A stretch of 64,000 nucleotides of DNA from Bacteroidota bacterium (lineage in GTDB: Bacteria; Bacteroidota; Ignavibacteria; Ignavibacteriales; Ignavibacteriaceae). Shown piece after piece: positions 17,432-26,555 of the stretch (positions are counted from its first letter, which is position 1; every line of letters starts with the position of its first letter). The stretch is from contig JAKALM010000017.1 in assembly GCA_021824145.1 (NCBI GenBank), positions 1 to 64,000 of the forward strand, written 5' to 3'. The position numbers and the translations under genes are program-made. The notes below the pieces were generated by a model. That model was not told where the DNA came from, did no database searches, and saw nothing but the letters and a program-made list of their open reading frames with translations.

Positions 17432-18532
17432 TTACCTTGATGTACTTAAAACAGACTCGGCATGTGTGTCGCTACAGCCGCGTAATTCTGCTTTTGGAAC
17501 TCTTCCTTCAACAAAAAAATAGGTGCCTTTTCTGCCGCACTTGCAGTTATCAATTCCTTTAATAGTTCCCAAATCTTCAGTTAATAAAGAATGTCCGGGA
17601 TAACTTTTTGGCAAAACACTAATTGTTTGGATGATGCCGCTCTTGCCAGCCGGAAGAACGCTCCAATCTTCAAAGCTTCTAATTAATATTTCTGCAAAAT
17701 TTGGTGTGTGAAGATATCCTTCTTCGCATTCCATAAAAATACTTCCGACTTGTTCAACCATTCCATAAAAATTATAAATTCTTTTCAAATTAAATTGGTT
17801 GAATAATTCTCTTTTAAAAACTTCGTTGGAAACTGCTTGTTCTTGAAGTTTTTTCCATCCGCCGCTATGAATTAAAATTGCTGAGTTTAAATCAATTTTT
17901 ACATTTGCATCTTTTAGCTTCTTGAAAAAATATTGCCAAACCATGAAGGTAAAACCAAAAATTAAAATTGATTCTGATCTATTTTTTTCAATATAGCTAA
18001 TTAAGTTTTCAGTTTTTAATTCCATGTTTTCATCAAGTGCGAAGAAATGGTTTCTTCCAAAATTAGATAAACCAACTAATCCGGCACCGCGCGCACTTAA
18101 AGATGATTTATTTTTTATTGTTGCATCAGTGTCGATAATTATCATTGGAAGGCGTTTGTTTCCGATATAAGAAGTAATAATCGAAGCTAAAGCTTTTACT
18201 TGAAGCATCGATGTTTCTTTATTCAAAACAATTTTTGAAACTTGCTGCCCAGAAGTTCCGCTTGAAGTTAAAACTTTAAGAATTTCATTGTCTGGAATGC
18301 TTTGTATTTTTTGGGATTTAAACAACCTTACAGGTAAATATGGAATATTTTCAATTTCCTTAAATTCCATTTCTGGATTTATATTAAGATTAGTCAAAAT
18401 ATTTCTGTAAGGTTGGCAATTTTTAAAATGAAATTTTGTTAAGTCCGATAATCCAGAAATAAGCAATGAACGTTTTTGGGAATTATCAATTGAGTATTCT
18501 GGCAGTTCAAATAATTCTTCAATTGCATTCAT
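17432..18532 (-). CDS. LuxE-like acyl-protein synthetase (left arm)
   Basis: A 366-residue ANL-superfamily enzyme of the LuxE acyl-protein synthetase family. The AMP-binding loop is LTSSGTSGQQVS near residue 88, and FYGMVEQVGSIF corresponds to the YGxTE-like A5 region. The C-terminal ELRGCSD motif contains Cys353, equivalent to the acyl-accepting cysteine of LuxE. The expected role is to activate a carboxylic acid as an acyl-AMP, acylate this cysteine and hand the acyl group to the LuxC partner encoded just downstream. Length matches LuxE. It overlaps the preceding AMP ligase gene by 14 bases. Confidence 0.88.
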   Translation of the reverse strand: MNAIEELFELPEYSIDNSQKRSLLISGLSDLTKFHFKNCQPYRNILTNLNINPEMEFKEIENIPYLPVRLFKSQKIQSIPDNEILKVLTSSGTSGQQVSKIVLNKETSMLQVKALASIITSYIGNKRLPMIIIDTDATIKNKSSLSARGAGLVGLSNFGRNHFFALDENMELKTENLISYIEKNRSESILIFGFTFMVWQYFFKKLKDANVKIDLNSAILIHSGGWKKLQEQAVSNEVFKRELFNQFNLKRIYNFYGMVEQVGSIFMECEEGYLHTPNFAEILIRSFEDWSVLPAGKSGIIQTISVLPKSYPGHSLLTEDLGTIKGIDNCKCGRKGTYFFVEGRVPKAELRGCSDTHAESVLSTSR

Positions 18533-19955
18533 TAAACTTCATCTCTTTTATTAAATTATAATCTTTCTTTCCTGAAGAAGTAACCGGAATTGAATCTACA
18601 CAGCGAACATCAACAACCGAATGATGAATTTTATAAATGTCAATAATCTTCTTTTTTGCAGCCTCTGAAATATGGTTTGAACGCTTTTGCAGAAGAACTT
18701 TTAGTGAGTCATCATTTCCATAACAAGCAGCTGGGCAGGAGAAATTGTTTTCTAACATTTTTTCAACTTCATCTAAATTTACTCTTAATCCAAAAAGCTT
18801 TATAAATCGTTTTAATCTACCGGTAATATAAATAAAACCATCGGTATCTTTATAAGCCAAGTCGCCAGTGTGAAGTTCTCCTTTTAGCAAATCGCCTTCA
18901 GATAGATCTTCTCTAGATTCAGCATAGCCCATCATAACATTATCGCCAAAATATACTAATTCACCTTGCTCATTCGGAGAAGAAATTTCTTCACTGTCTG
19001 AAAATATTTTTATTTTTCCGCCTGGAATCGGAATTCCAATTGACCCAATTTTATTACCAAGATTTTCAAATGGCACATAAGAAATTCTTGCTGTTGCTTC
19101 TGTTTGTCCATACATAACGAAGAATTTAATTTTTTTATTTATTGCAGCGTCATAAAAATATTTAATAAATTCTTCACTTAACCTTCCGCCAGCTTGTGTC
19201 ATAGTTTTTAATGTTGGCAAATCCATTTTATCAAATTTTAATCTTTGAAGCATTTGATAATTATAAGGTACGCCTGAAAATGAAGTGCATTTTTGCAAAT
19301 TGAAAGTACTCCAAAATTCTCTCATTACCATTGATTTATTGGAACAGAGAATTGTTGCGCCTTTTAACAAATGGCTGTTTATTACCGACAAACCAAAAGA
19401 ATAACTCATTGGCAAACTTGTAATTGGTTTTTCACTTTCAGTAATATTTAGATATTCTGAAATGGATTCTGCATTTGCCTGTATGTTCTTATAAGAAAGT
19501 TTTACAAGCTTTGGACTTCCAGTTGTTCCAGAAGTTGAAAGTAAAACAGCAAGATCTTTATGAACTGAAATATTGTTGGTGTTTTTTGTCTTATAAAAAT
19601 AAAATTTATTTTCCAAAAATATCTTTTCATAAGAAGTTAATTCAAAATTGATTTCTTCAACGCTGAAAATTATATCTGGCTGATAAATCGAAATGAGCCT
19701 CTTTTTCAGCTCAGAATCCATTTTGGAATTAGCAAGAAATATTGCATCACAAGAACGTAGTACAGATAAATAAAAGATGATGCTTTTAGCAGAATTATCG
19801 CAAAAAGAAAAAATTAATTTTTTTGAACTGAATTTGAGTTGATTAACAAGTTCATCTATCTTTTTATTCAATTCTAAATAAGAGTAAAAATCACCCGAAT
19901 CGTCGTCAATTAAAGCAATTTTATTTGGTTCAATATTTTCAAAATTCCAGAACAT
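18519..19955 (-). CDS. AMP-dependent acyl ligase (left arm)
   Basis: A 478-residue adenylate-forming enzyme (ANL superfamily). Motifs in order: phosphate loop STSGTTGSPKLV near residue 137, MYGQTEAT near 279, the hinge ITGRLKRFIKLFGLRV near 396, and the C-terminal catalytic lysine in TSSGKKDYN. It probably activates a fatty or other carboxylic acid and loads CoA or, given the operon, the carrier protein encoded two genes upstream. It sits between the SDR gene (1-base overlap) and the LuxE-like gene (14-base overlap), so translation is coupled. Acid specificity cannot be read from the sequence. Confidence 0.87.
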   Translation of the reverse strand: MFWNFENIEPNKIALIDDDSGDFYSYLELNKKIDELVNQLKFSSKKLIFSFCDNSAKSIIFYLSVLRSCDAIFLANSKMDSELKKRLISIYQPDIIFSVEEINFELTSYEKIFLENKFYFYKTKNTNNISVHKDLAVLLSTSGTTGSPKLVKLSYKNIQANAESISEYLNITESEKPITSLPMSYSFGLSVINSHLLKGATILCSNKSMVMREFWSTFNLQKCTSFSGVPYNYQMLQRLKFDKMDLPTLKTMTQAGGRLSEEFIKYFYDAAINKKIKFFVMYGQTEATARISYVPFENLGNKIGSIGIPIPGGKIKIFSDSEEISSPNEQGELVYFGDNVMMGYAESREDLSEGDLLKGELHTGDLAYKDTDGFIYITGRLKRFIKLFGLRVNLDEVEKMLENNFSCPAACYGNDDSLKVLLQKRSNHISEAAKKKIIDIYKIHHSVVDVRCVDSIPVTSSGKKDYNLIKEMKFNECN

Positions 19956-20713
19956 TACATTATCATTCCGCCATCAACACCTAAAACTTGACCAGTTATG
20001 TACTTGGACATATCTGAAGCAAAAAATAAAACTGCATTTGCAACATCTTCCGGTTGGCCAACTCTTTTCATTTTAATCGAGTTTAATCTTTCTTGATATT
20101 TTTCAGGTGAAAGAGATTTTATGAAATCTGTATTAATAAAACCAGGTGCAATTGCATTTACTCTAATATTCATTGGTGCAAGTTCGCGTGCAGCCGATAA
20201 AGTTATTCCAATAACTGCAGCTTTACTTCCGCCGTAAACAACTTGCCCTTCGTTTCCAACTTTACCAACAATTGAAGAAATATTTATAATTGAACCTGAT
20301 TTATTTCGCATCATCAATCTAGCAGCTAATTGCAAATTGTTTATTACTCCGGTTGTATTTGTGCTAAACGTATTTTGGATATCGTCTTTCTTAATCATTC
20401 CAACTAAATTATCTTCCATCATTCCAGCATTATTTACAAGTATATCCAATCTTTTATATTTCTTAAAAATGGTATTATAACAATTTTGTGTTGCTTCTAC
20501 ATCGCCAACGTCAAATAAAAATCCATCTACATCAATATTAAATTCTTTTTTTAATTCTTCTTTTCGTTGATCGAGCAGCTCTTGGCTGTGAACACCATTT
20601 AGAATTACAGTTGCTCCATATTTAGTAAGAAGCTTAGCTTCAGCCCAGCCTTGGCCTCTAGTAGAGCCTGTAATAAATGCAACTTTCCCTTCAAGATTAA
20701 AAATCGATGTCAT
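19955..20713 (-). CDS. Short-chain dehydrogenase/reductase, FabG-like (left arm)
   Basis: A 252-residue classical SDR. The NAD(P)-binding motif is TGSTRGQG near residue 16, followed by the NNAG motif, the catalytic serine in INISSIVG, the YGGSK tetrad segment (Y-x-x-x-K) and the C-terminal ITGQVLGVDGG typical of 3-oxoacyl-ACP reductases. It likely reduces a 3-oxoacyl thioester on the adjacent carrier protein, although reduction of another carbonyl in the pathway is possible. It overlaps the carrier-protein gene by 17 bases and the ligase gene by 1 base. Confidence 0.88.
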   Translation of the reverse strand: MTSIFNLEGKVAFITGSTRGQGWAEAKLLTKYGATVILNGVHSQELLDQRKEELKKEFNIDVDGFLFDVGDVEATQNCYNTIFKKYKRLDILVNNAGMMEDNLVGMIKKDDIQNTFSTNTTGVINNLQLAARLMMRNKSGSIINISSIVGKVGNEGQVVYGGSKAAVIGITLSAARELAPMNIRVNAIAPGFINTDFIKSLSPEKYQERLNSIKMKRVGQPEDVANAVLFFASDMSKYITGQVLGVDGGMIM

Positions 20714-20933
20714 ATTTATTTAATATCTCCTTGGCTTTTTTGAAGCTGCTCATATCAATTACGTCATCAGAATTGAGCATAATATCAAATTCTGTTTCAA
20801 TAGAAGCTACTAATGCTAGATGAGCAATGGAATCCCAAGTTTCATTTCCATAGCTTAATTCATCAGTTATTTTTTCATTCGATAATTCTAAAGCATCTGA
20901 AAATGCTTTCTTTAATTTATCAATATTATCCAT
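20697..20933 (-). CDS. Acyl carrier protein (left arm)
   Basis: A 78-residue acidic four-helix carrier protein. The phosphopantetheine attachment serine is in NETWDSIAHLALV (W-D-S-[IL] pattern), about residue 39. Tryptophan before DS and the low similarity to FabB/FabF-dedicated AcpP suggest a specialised carrier rather than the housekeeping ACP. It is the first enzyme-pathway gene of the left operon after the GNAT genes and overlaps the SDR gene by 17 bases. Confidence 0.88.
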   Translation of the reverse strand: MDNIDKLKKAFSDALELSNEKITDELSYGNETWDSIAHLALVASIETEFDIMLNSDDVIDMSSFKKAKEILNKYDIDF

Positions 20934-20971
20934 TAAGACTCCATTTAATAATAAAATTAAAATTAGTTTAA

Positions 20972-21694
20972 TTATAAGTTAAGAATTTTATTATGATCTA
21001 ACTCCATAAGTGTTTTCGAATTATAAGGAAAAAAATCTAAAACTGTGTTGTCTTCCGCAACCTTTGTTTCAATTTCAATAAATCCTAATTTTAAATGTGC
21101 ATAAAATGAAGTAAAATTATCTTTAAATAAAATTGTTTGTACTTTAGTAAAAGGGAAGCGTAATAAATTTCTTTTAATATTCTCCTTAATTAAAATTGAA
21201 AACATTCCTTGTTTACGAAATTTTTCTCTAATATAAACATGCTCAAGTTGAAAGGTTAGATTTTCTCTAGTTAATGTTAAAGCACTAATCAAATGAATGT
21301 TTTTATTCATTTTTTCAATTCTATCTTTACCAAGATATTGTGTTAACATAGATGTTTTAATCAAACCACTTGAAATACCATCACGATATTCGATCCATGA
21401 ACCAGATGCTCCAATGTACTCATCGTTCTGCTTTGCAATTAAATATCCAGATAAATCATATTCATAATCTCCAATATTTTCTTTCAAAATTTCTCGTAGG
21501 ATATTTTTGTATTCTTCTTCGTTTATTCCAAAAACTTTACAAGTACTTATTACTTGAGAACCGCTTTTTTCTGATTCAATTATTGCTTCAATTATAAAAT
21601 CAATATCATGATTTTGTGCAATGGAAAGAGTTACATTTTCAATAGGATTACCAGAAATTTTCGGTCCTTTTGATGACAATATTTCAGAATACAT
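20972..21694 (-). CDS. GNAT acyltransferase, paralogue 1
   Basis: A 240-residue GNAT-fold protein. The acyl-CoA pyrophosphate-binding loop is REKFRKQGMF (R-x-x-G-x pattern) near residue 162. The upstream half carries features shared by four paralogues in this window: IIESEKSG, an S.CK.F segment, LSGYLIAKQNDEYIGASGSWIE and a segment ending SGLIKTS. The C-terminal FFPYNSKTLMELD motif is also shared. The N-terminus is about 12 residues longer than in the other copies. It probably transfers an acyl group from CoA or carrier protein to an amine or hydroxyl; the acceptor is unknown. It lies 38 bases before the carrier-protein gene. Confidence 0.83.
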   Translation of the reverse strand: MYSEILSSKGPKISGNPIENVTLSIAQNHDIDFIIEAIIESEKSGSQVISTCKVFGINEEEYKNILREILKENIGDYEYDLSGYLIAKQNDEYIGASGSWIEYRDGISSGLIKTSMLTQYLGKDRIEKMNKNIHLISALTLTRENLTFQLEHVYIREKFRKQGMFSILIKENIKRNLLRFPFTKVQTILFKDNFTSFYAHLKLGFIEIETKVAEDNTVLDFFPYNSKTLMELDHNKILNL

Positions 21695-21735
21695 TTTACC
21701 ACCTTTTAATTTATTATTTAAAAAATAATTTTTAA

Positions 21736-22416
21736 TTATTCAAATGTTGAAAATATTTCTTTATCAAGTTCCATTAGTACTTTAGTATCAAATGGGAAAA
21801 AATTTAAAACTTCTGGATCATCAACATGTTTTTCTTCAACTACTTTATATCCTATTTTCAAATGAGCATTGAAAGATTTGTAATTAGCTTTAAATAAAAC
21901 TCCTTGAACAGTTTCAAAGTCTTTATATTTTTTTCTGTTCCTTATAATATTTACTTTAATTAGACTTGAAAAAATTCCTTGTCTTCTATATTCTTCGCGA
22001 GTATAACCATGCTCCAATTGCAGTGTATAAGGTTTTCGGTTAACAGTTAAGCCTTTAATAACTTTGGTATTTTTACTTATATCCTTCATTTTTGATTTGT
22101 CGAGATAAGGAAATAAGAGCGTTGCTTTTATAATTCCGCTTGGAGTTTCATCAGCAGCTTCGTACCACGATCCTAAGGCACCAACATAATTCCCATTTTT
22201 TTCAGCAATTAGAAAACCGGACAGATAATAATCATAATTTGGGACATTTTGTTTTAATACTTCAGTCAAAATATCTTTAAATTTTTCTTCACTTAATGCA
22301 AACAACTTGCATGAACTTACAACATTAGAACTACTTTTTTCTGATTCAATTATTGTTTCAATAACAAAATCTATATCATCATAAGTTGCTTCTCTAATAA
22401 TTAATTTTTCTAACAT
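21736..22416 (-). CDS. GNAT acyltransferase, paralogue 2
   Basis: A 226-residue GNAT-fold protein, tandem paralogue of its two neighbours and of the copy at 32284-32970. Shared landmarks are IIESEKSSSN, SSCKLFALSEE, the strand YDYYLSGFLIAEKNGNYVGA, the acyl-CoA loop REEYRRQGIF near residue 147 and the C-terminal FFPFDTKVLMELD. Differences concentrate in the segment WYEAADETPS and the stretch around residues 100-125, which may be the acceptor-binding side. It is 41 bases upstream of paralogue 1 and in the same direction. Activity as an N- or O-acyltransferase is inferred from the fold only. Confidence 0.83.
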   Translation of the reverse strand: MLEKLIIREATYDDIDFVIETIIESEKSSSNVVSSCKLFALSEEKFKDILTEVLKQNVPNYDYYLSGFLIAEKNGNYVGALGSWYEAADETPSGIIKATLLFPYLDKSKMKDISKNTKVIKGLTVNRKPYTLQLEHGYTREEYRRQGIFSSLIKVNIIRNRKKYKDFETVQGVLFKANYKSFNAHLKIGYKVVEEKHVDDPEVLNFFPFDTKVLMELDKEIFSTFE

Positions 22417-22505
22417 CTAATCCTATTATTTTTCTTTTAAATTAAAATTGATGTTAATAATATAGCAATCACTGCAGACAATTTATAATGCATTTGGGAG
22501 AGATA

Positions 22506-23183
22506 TTAATTAAGCAAAAATATTTTATCTTCGCTAAATTCCATTAGAACTTTCGTATCATAAGGGAAATATTTTAATATTATAGGGTCATCAACTCTTT
22601 TTTCTTCAGCAACGGAATATCCTACTTTTAAATTTGCATTATATGATTTATAATTTTGTTTAAATAAAATGACTTGAGATAATGAAAATGAATTTTTATC
22701 AAAATTTCTTCTTATGTTTTCTTTTACAAGCCGTGTAAAAATGCCTTGGCGTCTGTATTTTTCTCGAACGTAACCATGTTCTAATTGAAGACTTCCATTT
22801 TTTCTTGCGAATGTTAAGTTTTTAATGATTTGAGAATTTTTATTTATTTCTTTCATTTTAGTTTTATCTAAATAGGGAAATAAAACAGTTGCTTTGATTA
22901 ATCCGCTTGGAGTGCCATCAACATTTTCTATCCAGGAACCTGATGCCCCAATATATTCACCATTTGATTCGGCAATTAAGAACCCGGATAAATAATAGTC
23001 ATAATTTTCAATATCCTGGTTGAGTACATCTTTGAGAATCTCCTTAAATCTAATTTCGGGTAAATTAAAAATATTGCATGAACTTACCATGTTAGAAGTC
23101 CCTTTTTCTGATTCTATAATTGCTTCAATTACGAAATCAATATCATTAGCAGTTGCCTGCCTAATATTTAAATCTTCAATCAT
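22506..23183 (-). CDS. GNAT acyltransferase, paralogue 3
   Basis: A 225-residue GNAT-fold protein, the first gene of the left minus-strand arm. It shares IIESEKGTSN, SSCNIFNLPE, the strand YDYYLSGFLIAESNGEYIGA, SWIENVDGTPSGLIKA, the acyl-CoA loop REKYRRQGIF near residue 145 and YFPYDTKVLME with its paralogues. The ATG at 23183 is chosen because MIEDLNIRQATANDID then lines up with the N-termini of the other copies and is preceded by GGAGA; an in-frame TTG at 23195 is less likely. The acceptor is unknown. Confidence 0.83.
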   Translation of the reverse strand: MIEDLNIRQATANDIDFVIEAIIESEKGTSNMVSSCNIFNLPEIRFKEILKDVLNQDIENYDYYLSGFLIAESNGEYIGASGSWIENVDGTPSGLIKATVLFPYLDKTKMKEINKNSQIIKNLTFARKNGSLQLEHGYVREKYRRQGIFTRLVKENIRRNFDKNSFSLSQVILFKQNYKSYNANLKVGYSVAEEKRVDDPIILKYFPYDTKVLMEFSEDKIFLLN

Positions 23184-23499
23184 TATTTTCTCCAAATGTT
23201 ATTATTAGAAACTTTATCCGCATGGATGCAATTATTACTTTCTAAAATTATACCATTTATAAGTTGTTTAATTACAAGAATTTTTGTTTTCCTAATGTTT
23301 CAAATGAAGTCAGTTCAAAATATTTTGAGCCATGTTTAATTTTACATTATAATTTATATTAAATAAATGTTCGAATTCCTTTGGAAAACGTTATTTTTTT
23401 TATAATATAAGATTTAGAAAATATTTATTTTGGTGGCATAAATCTGGAGACAAATAGATAATACAGAATTTTTATTAAACATTAAAGTTGAGTGTTTAT
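23184..23499. promoter_or_regulatory. Divergent intergenic region between the two arms
   Basis: This stretch of 316 bases without a gene separates the leftward GNAT/LuxC arm from the rightward carrier/KAS III arm and must contain the promoters for both. It is very AT-rich. TATAAT occurs at 23401-23406 on the plus strand with TTGGAA 14 bases upstream, which is too short a spacing to be convincing. No clear operator palindrome or riboswitch is visible. Confidence 0.4.
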
Positions 23500-23727
23500 A
23501 TGGAAGAATTTATAACTAAGTTTGAGGGATGTTTTGACGGAATAGAATCTGGTAAAATACAAGCAGAAACTCAATTTCGGGATCTAAAAGAATGGGATTC
23601 TCTCACAGCATTAACTTTACTTGCAATGATTGATGCAGATTATGATGTTTCAATTTCGGCAACCGAGCTTGGAATGTGCAACTCTCCAATTGAAATATAT
23701 AAGCTAATTAATGAAAAGAAGAATTGA
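23500..23727 (+). CDS. Acyl carrier protein (right arm, first copy)
   Basis: A 75-residue acidic carrier protein with the phosphopantetheine serine in KEWDSLTALTLLAMID (about residue 33) and a helix III/IV region ending in NSPIEIYKLIN. The preferred start is the ATG at 23500; an in-frame TTG four codons upstream has no better ribosome site. It opens the right operon, 45 bases ahead of the KAS III gene. Together with the carriers at 24839 and 20697 it gives three dedicated carrier proteins in the cluster, each with tryptophan before the DS motif. Confidence 0.85.
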   Translation: MEEFITKFEGCFDGIESGKIQAETQFRDLKEWDSLTALTLLAMIDADYDVSISATELGMCNSPIEIYKLINEKKN

Positions 23728-23772
23728 TATTATTTTTTAAACCTTTTTCGATAAACAAAATAAATTTTACAA

Positions 23773-24828
23773 ATGAATGTTACATTATCCGGATTAAGCA
23801 TCAAAGGAATTTCTACTTGCATTCCCCAAAAATTGTTAAACTTAAGAGATCTATCAAATCAATTTGGTGAAACAGAAGTAGAAAGAATAATGAAAAGTAC
23901 CGGAATTGAAAAAATCAGAATTGCAGATGAGGGAACTTGTGCTTCAGATTTATGTGAAACTGCCGCTAAATATCTTTTAACAGAAATTAACTTGAACCCG
24001 AAAGATATTGATGGAGTTATATTTGTTACAGAAACGCCAGATTATATTGTACCTGCAACGAGTGTAATTTTACAAAACAAATTAAAAATACCAACAACAG
24101 CCGTTGCATTTGATATTAATTATGGCTGCTCTGGTTATGTTTATGGAATATATCTTGCATCTTTACTAATTTCTTCAAAAAGTTGTAAAAATGTTTTGCT
24201 GTTAGTTGGAGATGTGATAACCCCATATGTTAATAATCTTGATCGATCATTGAAGATGATTCTTGGCGATGCTGGAAGTGCAACAATCATTTCTGAAGGA
24301 GATGATAAATTTTCATTTAATATTTTTTCTGATGGCAGCGGATTTCAAACTTTAATGATCCCTGCTGGAGGAGCGCGAATTCCAAAGAGCGAAAAGACTT
24401 CGCTTCTTTTGGAAAGAGAAAATGGAAATTATCGAACCGATGAAAATATTTTGATGAACGGACTAGATGTTTTTAACTTTGCAATTAGAGAAGCGCCTAA
24501 ATCCATTTTGGAAGTGCTTAATCAGCATGGATGGCAAAAAGAAGAAATTAAATTATTTGGTTTGCATCAACCTAATTTTCTTATAATAGATTTTATTCGG
24601 AAAAAATTAAAATTACAATCTGATGTAATTCCAATTGCAATGCGCGAAACCGGTAACACTGGCCCAGCTTCAATTCCAATGTTGCTTACAGTAGAACATA
24701 AGACTTTGGAAGAACAGGATAGGTTGGAAAAAGTTGTTTTATGCGGATTTGGAATCGGGCTTTCCTGTGCTTCTGTTGCGTTGCCGCTTAAATCAACAAA
24801 AATATTTGATCCAATAATTTTTAATTAA
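23773..24828 (+). CDS. KAS III (FabH-like) 3-oxoacyl-carrier synthase
   Basis: A 351-residue thiolase-fold ketosynthase III. The catalytic triad is visible: Cys119 in INYGCSGYVYG, His265 in GLHQPNFLI and Asn295 in ETGNTGPAS. It should condense a short acyl-CoA starter with malonyl-carrier protein, giving a 3-oxoacyl product that the SDR proteins in the cluster could reduce. It lies between two carrier-protein genes (45 bases after one, 10 before the other), so it is likely to serve this pathway rather than bulk fatty acid synthesis. The chain made by a single KAS III without a visible elongating synthase would be short, unless housekeeping enzymes extend it. Confidence 0.9.
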   Translation: MNVTLSGLSIKGISTCIPQKLLNLRDLSNQFGETEVERIMKSTGIEKIRIADEGTCASDLCETAAKYLLTEINLNPKDIDGVIFVTETPDYIVPATSVILQNKLKIPTTAVAFDINYGCSGYVYGIYLASLLISSKSCKNVLLLVGDVITPYVNNLDRSLKMILGDAGSATIISEGDDKFSFNIFSDGSGFQTLMIPAGGARIPKSEKTSLLLERENGNYRTDENILMNGLDVFNFAIREAPKSILEVLNQHGWQKEEIKLFGLHQPNFLIIDFIRKKLKLQSDVIPIAMRETGNTGPASIPMLLTVEHKTLEEQDRLEKVVLCGFGIGLSCASVALPLKSTKIFDPIIFN

Positions 24829-24838
24829 AAGGCTAGTT

Positions 24839-25072
24839 ATGAAGATTGAAAAATTAATTAGAGAAACTCTTTTTCTTCCCGATTCAGTTGAAATTACTGA
24901 TGCTGCCGGACCTGGACAAATTGAAGGTTGGGATTCTCTTGGTCATGTAACTTTAATTTCTGCAATTGAAAATTCATTTGGGGTTTCTTTCGATATGGAA
25001 GAAATTATGATGATTGAAAGTTTGACTGATATTAAAAGAATGCTGCAAGTAAAAGGTGTTACAGATTTTTAA
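24839..25072 (+). CDS. Acyl carrier protein (right arm, second copy)
   Basis: A 77-residue carrier protein with the phosphopantetheine serine in IEGWDSLGHVTLISAIE (about residue 37). It is distinct from the 23500 copy, being closer in pattern to carriers that partner with stand-alone adenylation enzymes. It follows the KAS III gene by 10 bases and ends one base before the ATG of the AMP ligase, so these are probably translated together and may be functional partners. Confidence 0.88.
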   Translation: MKIEKLIRETLFLPDSVEITDAAGPGQIEGWDSLGHVTLISAIENSFGVSFDMEEIMMIESLTDIKRMLQVKGVTDF

Positions 25073-25073
25073 T

Positions 25074-26540
25074 ATGGAAAGTTCTGTCTTAGAAATACTT
25101 TTCAAACATGCAAAAAATCATCCCGACAAACCCGCTTTAATTATTAACGAAAGAATAATTTCATATTCTCAATTAGCTAAAAATATAATTGGAACTGCAA
25201 AAAAATTAGACTCAGATGGAGTAACAAATTCAAATAGAATTATTTTAGCGGCACAGCATTCAGCTTCATTCGTGTTTGGATATTTTGCTGCGCATCTTCT
25301 TGGAGCAATTGCAGTTCCGGTTGATCCTCAAATTAGTGAAAAAAATTTAAGAAACATTATTGAACAAACCTCACCATCAAAAATATTTTTAGCAAAAGAT
25401 AATTTTGTAAATTCAGAATCGATAGAAGAATTAGATAACCAACAATCTGAATATGAAGTTGAAGAATTTTTTAACATAAAAATTAAAAATGATGATGTCG
25501 CCGATATTTTGTTTACCACAGGAACTACAGGCAAACCGAAAGGTGTTGTTCTAACACATCAAAATATTTTATCTGCGGCGCAAAATATTAATCAATTTAT
25601 TGGAAATTCGTTTGAGGATAGGGAAGTAATACCTCTACCTTTAAGTCATTCCTTTGGTTTGGGCAGATTAAGATGTAATATAATTTCTGGAAGCACAATG
25701 ATTTTGTGCGAAAGTATTGTTTTAGTAAAAAAAATTTTTGATAATATTCAGAAGTGGACTGCAACCGGATTTTGTTCAGTCCCCGCTGGTTTTGAATTAT
25801 TATTAAAAATGAGTGGAGAAAAATTAAATGAGTTTGCTTCTCAATTAAAATATATTGAAATTGGCAGTGCGCCAATGGATATAAAAACTAAAGTAAAATT
25901 AATGTCTCTTCTTCCTAACACAAAAATTTGTATGCATTATGGATTAACAGAAGCCTCACGTTCATGCTTTATTGAGTTCCATTCAGATAAAGAAAAATTA
26001 AATTCAGTTGGAAAACCTTCACCGAATGTGGATATAAAATTATTAGACGATCAAAAAAAAATAGTCCCAACCGGAAATCCAGGCTCAATTTATGTTTCCG
26101 GAAAACATGTAATGAAAGAATATTGGAACTTAGCAGATACAACTGAAAAAACATTTTATAATAATTGGCTTAACACCGGCGATGTAGGAAAATTAGATGA
26201 AGAAAATTATCTATATCTTCTTGGAAGGCAAAATGAAATTATAAATGTTGGCGGATTGAAAGTTAGTCCAGATGAAATTGAAGAATTCTTAAATGAGCTT
26301 GATTTTATTCAAGATTCTGCATGTGTTGGGATTCCTGATCCAAAAGGAATTTCTGGGGAGATAATTAAAAGTTTTGTTGTTCTAAAAACTGATTCAGAAA
26401 ATAAGTTTTCTAAAATAGAAATAGTTGATTATTTAAGACAAAGAATTGAGCAATATAAAATTCCTTCTGAGTTTGAGATTATTGAAAAAATACCAAGAAC
26501 TTCGTCAGGAAAAATTCAAAGGCAATTATTAAAAAATTAA
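25074..26540 (+). CDS. AMP-dependent acyl ligase (right arm)
   Basis: A 488-residue ANL-superfamily adenylate-forming enzyme. Motifs are FTTGTTGKPKGVVLTH (phosphate loop, about 148-163), MHYGLTEASR, LGRQNEIINVGGLKVSP (hinge) and the C-terminal lysine in RTSSGKIQRQL. The complete motif set implies an active ligase that loads an acid onto CoA or on the adjacent carrier protein. The ATG at 25074 directly follows the carrier stop; a GTG at 25056 in the same frame would overlap the carrier gene and is less likely. It is a counterpart of the left-arm ligase at 18519, but the sequences are clearly divergent. Confidence 0.88.
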   Translation: MESSVLEILFKHAKNHPDKPALIINERIISYSQLAKNIIGTAKKLDSDGVTNSNRIILAAQHSASFVFGYFAAHLLGAIAVPVDPQISEKNLRNIIEQTSPSKIFLAKDNFVNSESIEELDNQQSEYEVEEFFNIKIKNDDVADILFTTGTTGKPKGVVLTHQNILSAAQNINQFIGNSFEDREVIPLPLSHSFGLGRLRCNIISGSTMILCESIVLVKKIFDNIQKWTATGFCSVPAGFELLLKMSGEKLNEFASQLKYIEIGSAPMDIKTKVKLMSLLPNTKICMHYGLTEASRSCFIEFHSDKEKLNSVGKPSPNVDIKLLDDQKKIVPTGNPGSIYVSGKHVMKEYWNLADTTEKTFYNNWLNTGDVGKLDEENYLYLLGRQNEIINVGGLKVSPDEIEEFLNELDFIQDSACVGIPDPKGISGEIIKSFVVLKTDSENKFSKIEIVDYLRQRIEQYKIPSEFEIIEKIPRTSSGKIQRQLLKN

Positions 26541-26555
26541 GAACGGCGTGTCTAA

